Shown in pieces: positions 58,824 through 64,000 of a DNA stretch of 64,000 nt; the stretch's first letter is position 1; each line of letters starts with the position of its first letter. The notes beneath the pieces were generated by a model. That model had not been told where the DNA came from and did not search any database. It saw nothing but the letters and a program-made list of their open reading frames with translations. The position numbers were made by a program, and so were the translations under genes. The stretch covers positions 48,941,206 to 49,005,205 of the forward strand of contig OZ018330.1 of the NCBI GenBank assembly GCA_963969495.1. The letters run 5' to 3'. Source of the DNA: Ceratothoa steindachneri (lineage: Eukaryota > Arthropoda > Malacostraca > Isopoda > Cymothoidae).

Positions 58824-59397
58824 TTAGTCCTTGTCTCCCTCCTCCACCTCGTGGGCCTTTTTGAGGAGATGGAAGTTGCCCTTCATGAAGACGAGGGCTT
58901 CGAAGTTTAGTGCAACGAGGGCCGCCCTCTTAAGCCTGAGGATGTCCGACCCATAGCTGAACACGCGCTCAATCAAGGCGGAGCTCGGGAGCGGCGTGTT
59001 ATATTTAAGGAAGAGTGTTACCCAAGCATCACGGAACTCGAGCGGGAAGAGATTGGGCGAGAGCACCGTGTTTTCCCTCGGCGGCTTCCTCAACCAGTTG
59101 TTGACCTCTTCCCTGACCTTCTCTTCGAGGCTCTCCTTTTGCTGCCCATCCTCCATGGCGAATAGGTAGTCCGTGCTGCTGGAGCCTGGTGAGGGTCCAT
59201 GTTGAGGGGCAGGGTCCAGGTGCTCGTCAGGCCGGACGAGGGCGAGAAAGTCACTGATGAGCTTGTCCCACAACAGGTCGCAGTAGACCTCATTGTTCAC
59301 CACCGCCAGGAGATGGCCCTGGCGGTGGTGAACTTGTCGTGGGGGGTGCAGTGCCGTAGCCATCAACAGGTCCATGTCCACAAAGAGGTGGCTGAAC
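58824..59397 (-). CDS. hAT transposase last exon (C-terminal dimerisation region)
   Basis: The acceptor 'tttactgcag' precedes FSHLFVDMDLLMATALHP. The exon ends with the hAT dimerisation core LPSSALIERVFSYGSDILRL and LNFEALVFMKGNFHLL, then an acidic tail (EVEEGDKD). The stop is at 58826-58824. It is undamaged. Confidence 0.85.
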
Positions 59398-59635
59398 CTG
59401 CAGTAAAAGAAAAGTTTTAAAATACATTTAAAAATATATCAGATTTGTCAATTGAAAAATTAAATTTCATTACACTGATTTTAGTTCATTTCAAATGAAT
59501 CATTTGACTAGCAAGAATTATAACCTTTTAATAATAATATAATATAAAAAGAAAAAAACACTCATTAAGTTTTAACTCACTGCGATAAAATATATTAATA
59601 AAAAATAATAATAATATCATAATATGACTAACCTG

Positions 59636-60334
59636 CCATCAAAGCCTTTTGTTCCAGGCTAGTGGAGGAGGTGGCCACCAGGTTCTGGGTATGGACAATG
59701 CTGCTGTCGCGCGACAGCGCTTCCAGGGAGCCTTTGAGCCCCTGGAGGTGGGGGAGAAGGCACCACATGTATGCCTTCTCCTCGCCCTGGAGTACGTCAA
59801 GGGGGATGGTCACCTTGACGTACTCCTGCGTGATGTGCGGCAGGGGGTAGGGGTGCTGCCGCTGACAGATCTGGTTTTGCTTGATCCTCTTGTCCAAGTC
59901 AAGGACCTCTCTCAGCAGGCACTTGTAGGCGTCGATGCTAGAATTCTACCTGGTGACGCCAGGGGTAACAAGCTTCTTGTCCATAGCGGATTTAATGTCA
60001 TTGGCGTTCACTGTCTTTGTGTTCTGGGCGTTCCACACGCTCTGGGTCTTGACGACCCGACTGTTGAAGGCCGGCCTGGGCTGGGTAGTGCAGCCGGCAC
60101 GTTCTCCACACCCCTGGAGGATAGCAGGTTCACTGTGTGTGCTTACAGCGGCGATGCTTGGGGAGCTGCACCACGTTTTCCTCTTGGTTCACCTCCCCCA
60201 TGGCGTCTACCACTAGGATGGTGCTGTTGTGTACCACCTCTTGGTCCACTACATCTTGTCCTTGCTGCTCGGCATCCCGCTCGATGTTGCGGTTAAAAGC
60301 GCTGGTGTAGATCGCGCCATTCTCAGTGGTGGTA
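59636..60334 (-). pseudogene. hAT transposase exon 4, with frameshift and nonsense change
   Basis: The acceptor 'gttgtcag' precedes TTTENGAIYTSAFN, where most hAT proteins have TDNG (second catalytic Asp), so Asp is Glu here. The frame runs to LPKHRRCKHTQ and stops at 60130, but a shifted frame carries on with VKTQSVWNAQNTKTVN. The usual TRWNS motif reads TR, TAG, NSS near 59.95 kb. The last part is LLREVLDLDKRIK and PHITQEYVKVTIPLD. Ends near 59636. Confidence 0.75.
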
Positions 60335-60578
60335 CTGACAACATGAAAAGCAAAATAATGTTTTAAAACAAAGTTTAATATCATTTATCAGTCATCACTT
60401 CTTTATTTTTACAGACTCTCTCAGTTTTCTTCAAAGTATTAAAGGCAAACATACATAACATTTTTCACGCAGACTACAGCATCAAATTCATATAGTATTA
60501 CAAAGTAAAAATGTACAATTTTGCTGGATACCTGGGCAAATATAAAGACAAATATGCAAAAATTCTTAGAGTTTACAC

Positions 60579-60958
60579 ACCTTTCTTTTGATACCGAATT
60601 CGGTGTGCATCTCGGAGATCGCCTCTGCCAGGTAGGTATCCGTCTGGCTCACGGTGATCTCCTTGATTCTGAGGACGGCGGAGTGCCTCTTGAAGGTGAC
60701 CTTGTCCCGCCATGCCACTGTCATCCCCATGAAGGCCCTGTTGCTTGCCGACCAGCTGTCGGCCGTGGTGGCGACGAACTCCTGTTTCGCGAGGAGGTCC
60801 GTCAGGTCTGCCTTGGCCTGGTTCTCCATCGCTCTGATGTCGCGGGAGAGCTTCCGCCTGGAGGGGACCTTGAACTGTGGGCAGGCGTACACCCACATAA
60901 CCTTATTGTGTTGATTGTCTGTCTCTGAGGCTGGCTTCATGCAGTTCATGAACGACAT
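60579..60958 (-). CDS. hAT transposase exon 3
   Basis: MSFMNCMKPASE leads into a hAT-typical block FKVPSRRKLSRDIR, then FVATTADSWSASNRAFMGMT, which contains the first catalytic Asp (T.ADSW). It ends FGIKRK and V split by the donor 'gtgtaa'. A clear acceptor AG upstream of 60958 is not visible ('attttgcttc' stands where one is expected), so either it is mutated or the exon starts elsewhere. Confidence 0.75.
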
Positions 60959-61243
60959 GAAGCAAAATTAGAAGTTTTAAAATAAATTTAAAATTACAAG
61001 ATTTTTTTTATTTATCATATCATTTTTTATATGAGTGTATGAGACATATAAATTGTTAAAACATGTTTAAGAATTAAAAACAGAAAACTGTTAAATGTTT
61101 AAAACATCTATATTCAATTAAAATAAATTTATTAATACTATTCAATCATTCAGTGTCTAAACTGAGTTTCACAGTTTTAAAATTAAAACACTCAAAAATA
61201 AAAATATAGTGATACTTTAACTTGAGAAATGAAAATTACTCAC

Positions 61244-61425
61244 CTATAGTACAGGTCGAGGCATTTCTTCTGGGAGAACTTCTCCTTGAAACTCTCCTCG
61301 ATGCTGGCCTGCATCCTGGTCGCGGCCGCGTCCTGGGAGGACTTGTGACGGCCGCGTTTGCTGGCGCCCTCGATAGCTGCCTTGAGGTCGTAGACTTGAC
61401 CAGGGTGGTACATCTGGTAGTGTAT
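61244..61425 (-). CDS. hAT transposase exon 2 (BED finger end)
   Basis: It has acceptor 'actttttag' and donor 'gtgagt'. It opens IHYQMYHPGQVYDLK, whose two His complete the BED C2H2 finger started in exon 1. The intron thus splits the finger. A basic stretch (ASKRGRHKSSQD) follows. It closes in phase 2. Confidence 0.8.
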
Positions 61426-61578
61426 CTAAAAAGTAAAAACAAAAATAAATTGAAATTCATATAGTAAAAACTGAAAATAAATGCCTAACTTTTAGCCTGA
61501 TTAGTCTTTGTCAAATAATTATAAATCCCGGTAAAAAGTCTTTAAATAAATTATTAAATAAAATAAATTTAAAGTGAC

Positions 61579-62050
61579 CTTCAAGTTTGAAGTTGTTCCC
61601 TGTTGAATTTTGAGTGTCTTTGAGCACTTGGTGCAGGTAGCCTTCTTGTTGTCCATGACCTTGAAGAACAGGGCGATGTGCCTCCAAATGTTCTCCTGGC
61701 TGAGGCTGGAGCTGTCTGTCTCCACCGTGGCTTTGCTCTCAGCCGACTCGTTCGAGTCCAGCGACATCCTGCTCTCGCTGCGCGAGAGCGGAAGGGTCAG
61801 GGTTTCTCCCCCCCCCCCTCCTCATGATGTTGTCATTGACCACCGCCGCCGCCGCCTGGTCGCTGGGCTGGGAGCAGAGTGACTTCTGGTTTGCCCCGCT
61901 GGCGTTCCTGTTCATGGTCTGAGGAGTCAGAAATTTCTCCATACTGGATGTAACGGACGCGTCTTCGTCCGCTATCAAAGGTGTGAATAAAATTCCGTCT
62001 TCGACAAGGCTACTTCTTTTGCACGCGCTAAATTCTGTACAAAAATTCAC
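61579..62050 (-). pseudogene. hAT transposase exon 1 (BED finger start)
   Basis: It starts MNFCTEFSACKRSSLV at 62050. The frame is lost at a run of about ten G (61806-61815), then continues one frame over as MSLDSNESAESKATVE (61767). It ends with the first half of a BED zinc finger, IWRHIALFFKVMDNKKATCTKC and SNLK. The donor is gtcact at 61578. The G-run shift may be an assembly error rather than a mutation. Confidence 0.8.
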
Positions 62051-62808
62051 TATTTAGAAACAAAATTACGAAACGCACAAATAAATATTAAGTTAAATGT
62101 ACAAATAAATTCTAACTATCAACAAGCAAGTGCGCACAAGTAAGAAGCAGGTGCGCACGAATACATGATGAAACTTGTATGAAATGACTAATTCATGAAC
62201 TTTAAGCTTGATTTATCGTTACTTTATGAAACTAATTATTCTGAATATGATCATATGAATACTAATAGAACGAAATAGAAATACTAAATGAAAATATTTA
62301 TGGTGCAACTTACTGCCGTTTGCGTCTGCAATAGCAGGAAAATGAAAACAGAAGGATTACTTCGAAGCGTTCACAAGTGGTGGCAAGGAAGCAGCGCAGC
62401 AACAACTTGCTCTCACAACGACTGGCTCTAAACTGGTGCGGCGCGTCACTTAACCGATATGAGAAGCGTAAGAAAAAACAAAACTAAACACGTATTATGC
62501 CTACTGTATACTTGTAAAATATAACCTTTTTATTAAATATGATATAATAATTAATCATGATATTTTACGTATTATATTATAGAAAAAATACGAAAGTGTG
62601 AATAGAATCGAATAAAACCGAAAAATATTTACTTGAGAAAAATATAGAAAAATTTACTAAGAAACTGCTATTGCGAAAAGAGAAAGACGACGTCAACCTG
62701 GATTAATAGCAAATCGCTTTAAATTTTCGGCAGTCTGAGTGCGATCATCGGATTCATTTGGCGGGGGTTAGTCCGATTCGATTATCCGAATCGGACCGCA
62801 CACCTCTG

Positions 62809-63899
62809 GAAAGAGCACTAACACTTATCAGCTCCGAATATTTTCCACACATCATAAAATTGTAAATTGAGGTTTATTTTAGTTCTTGAGGTCAGCTAAG
62901 TTATAATAATAATTATTTTTTGAGATTTACTGGTATTTTAGAAGAGTATCGTGTAAGATGCATTCGCGCGCAACGGTTTATAAAAATCTTTTTTTAAAAT
63001 ATTGCATATTATTCCATAACTCTTTCTGAATAGCAGAATACAAGTATGGTATAAAAAAGAAATATAAACATAAACGGGTCTAAAATTGGGGTCTGGGGCT
63101 TCAGCCCCCTTCAGCTTCCTCTGGACCCGTGCCAGGCCGAGATCCAGTCCATCATTGACAACGATCTCAGTAATTAAATGAAATCCATACCCAGAGACAA
63201 GTTAGTGTCAGAGTCTCTTATCTGGCAGTTAGTGAATGCTGACATGACATGTTCTACTGCTCATACAAGATGAGAAATGGTCAGCTTCTGTCGTAGAAGA
63301 TTAAGGACAAGCGGTAGTTACGTGTTCTAAAGCTTATGAACAAAATGAAAAATCCCAACAAGCCTAACATGATTTGGCTCTTCCAGGACCAAGGGGGAAT
63401 CTCGCAAAACAACCGCTGGCTTCAAATTTCCCCTGCAGGGCCAAATTGCAGAGTGAAATAGGATTAACAATGAAGCATCACAAATGAATGTTATGTTTCC
63501 TATAAATTCTCGTGATAGGCACGCACATAATTATGTAAATGCAATAATATAATAGAATTGTATAGGATTTTATCATGAAATCATGTAGATACTGTATTCC
63601 GGTAAGGGCCACATAGGTAAAAGTAAATCAAGACATTTTCACACGCTCATACACAAGCAAAGACGGCTTCCGCATTATCTTTCAGACCATTTTGGGTAGA
63701 GCAAATTCTGGGAAACGCAACAGCTGTACAAACAAATGCCGAAGCAGGTGCAGTCATTGACACCGAGCTAAAAACAGAAAAGATACGGACCTTTATTTAC
63801 AGTCGCAGAGCTGCGAAATGCGAAATCTTATTTCCTGAAATCTATCTCTGCCCCTGCTCCCCCTCCTTCCGTAGAACCAGTCAAGGCATGTGGCAAAGT
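62809..63899. other. Non-coding right flank
   Basis: AT-rich, with a GC-richer patch near 63.08-63.16 kb. A short plus-strand run (LDPCQAEIQSIIDNDLSN, then stop, at 63120-63176) follows an acceptor-like 'cccccttcag' but is too short to assign. Confidence 0.4.

Positions 63900-63900
<1 letters not shown>

Positions 63901-63994
<94 letters not shown>
63901..63994. repeat. (CT)13 followed by (TA)34 microsatellite
   Basis: Uninterrupted dinucleotide runs at the right end of the window. Confidence 0.95.
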
Positions 63995-63997
<3 letters not shown>

Positions 63998-64000
63998 ACA

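Larger units (their letters stand above)
58301..62808 (-). mobile_element. Intron-bearing hAT transposon
   Basis: The termini are short inverted repeats, 'cagaggtg' at 58301 and its complement ending at 62808, of the CAGRGGTG type usual for hAT. Sub-terminal sequence is repeated: 41-bp units inside the left end, and 'gattcg' motifs inside the right end. The minus strand codes a BED-finger transposase in about five exons with GT/AG borders. An 8-bp target duplication is expected, but the flanks (aaaatgag and gaaagagc) do not match. Several lesions suggest it is inactive. Confidence 0.88.

Noticed and set aside
58293..62816. 8-bp target-site duplication of the hAT element
   Set aside because: The flanking octamers do not match, so the duplication has decayed or an end is misplaced.
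63120..63176. Short plus-strand exon-like run
   Set aside because: About 19 codons with one acceptor-like site and no partner exon; not enough to call a gene.

Overview
The window looks like an AT-rich, intron-bearing invertebrate animal genome. The evidence is one spliced host gene plus a dense, mostly decayed load of non-LTR retrotransposons, Tc1/mariner and hAT transposons and long (TA)n arrays. Jockey/I-type and CR1/L2-type elements, mariners and PHD-finger ORF1s together suggest a marine or arthropod-like invertebrate. I cannot name the species from sequence alone.

Left part (1-19.7 kb). Positions 1-382 are the 5' leader of an I-like retrotransposon running leftwards out of the window, next to a 124-bp tandem repeat. 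Then come AT-rich sequence, a decayed uncharacterised repeat gene (about 4.3-5.85 kb) and a ruined non-LTR reverse transcriptase (about 6.3-7.9 kb, + strand). The only recognisable host gene is a UDP-sugar transporter of the SLC35A2/A3 family on the minus strand. Its exons are 15706-15584, 10453-10380, 10168-10028 and 9906-9265, with phases that join correctly. Its first coding exon was not found. The 5.1-kb intron between the two upstream exons holds two mariner-type elements.

Middle and right (19.7-62.8 kb) is a stack of mobile elements, nearly all on the minus strand: element A (19715-26115, a nearly intact I-like retrotransposon with a 15-bp target-site duplication); a decayed Tc1; a mariner deletion derivative sitting inside a (TA)n array; a 650-bp (TA)n tract; element B (about 30150-36429, I-like, frameshifted); an LTR-retrotransposon integrase remnant (+); a CR1/L2-type 3' fragment (+); element D (CR1-like, PHD-finger ORF1, core RT deleted); element C (I-like) abutting the tail of CR1/L2-type fragment F; element E (51901-57427, I-like, 14-bp target-site duplication, CAA tail); and an intron-containing hAT transposon (58301-62808). 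The last 1.2 kb is non-coding and ends in (CT)n(TA)n.

The I-like elements share one plan. A Gag-like ORF1 with CCHC zinc knuckles is followed by ORF2 with APE-type endonuclease, reverse transcriptase and RNase H. Three short-range solutions to ORF2 translation may be visible: A has a stop codon 2 nt before the ORF2 ATG, E has ORF1 and ORF2 overlapping by about 115 nt, and C has them separated. I see no CRISPR array, tRNA, rRNA or prokaryote-type operon.
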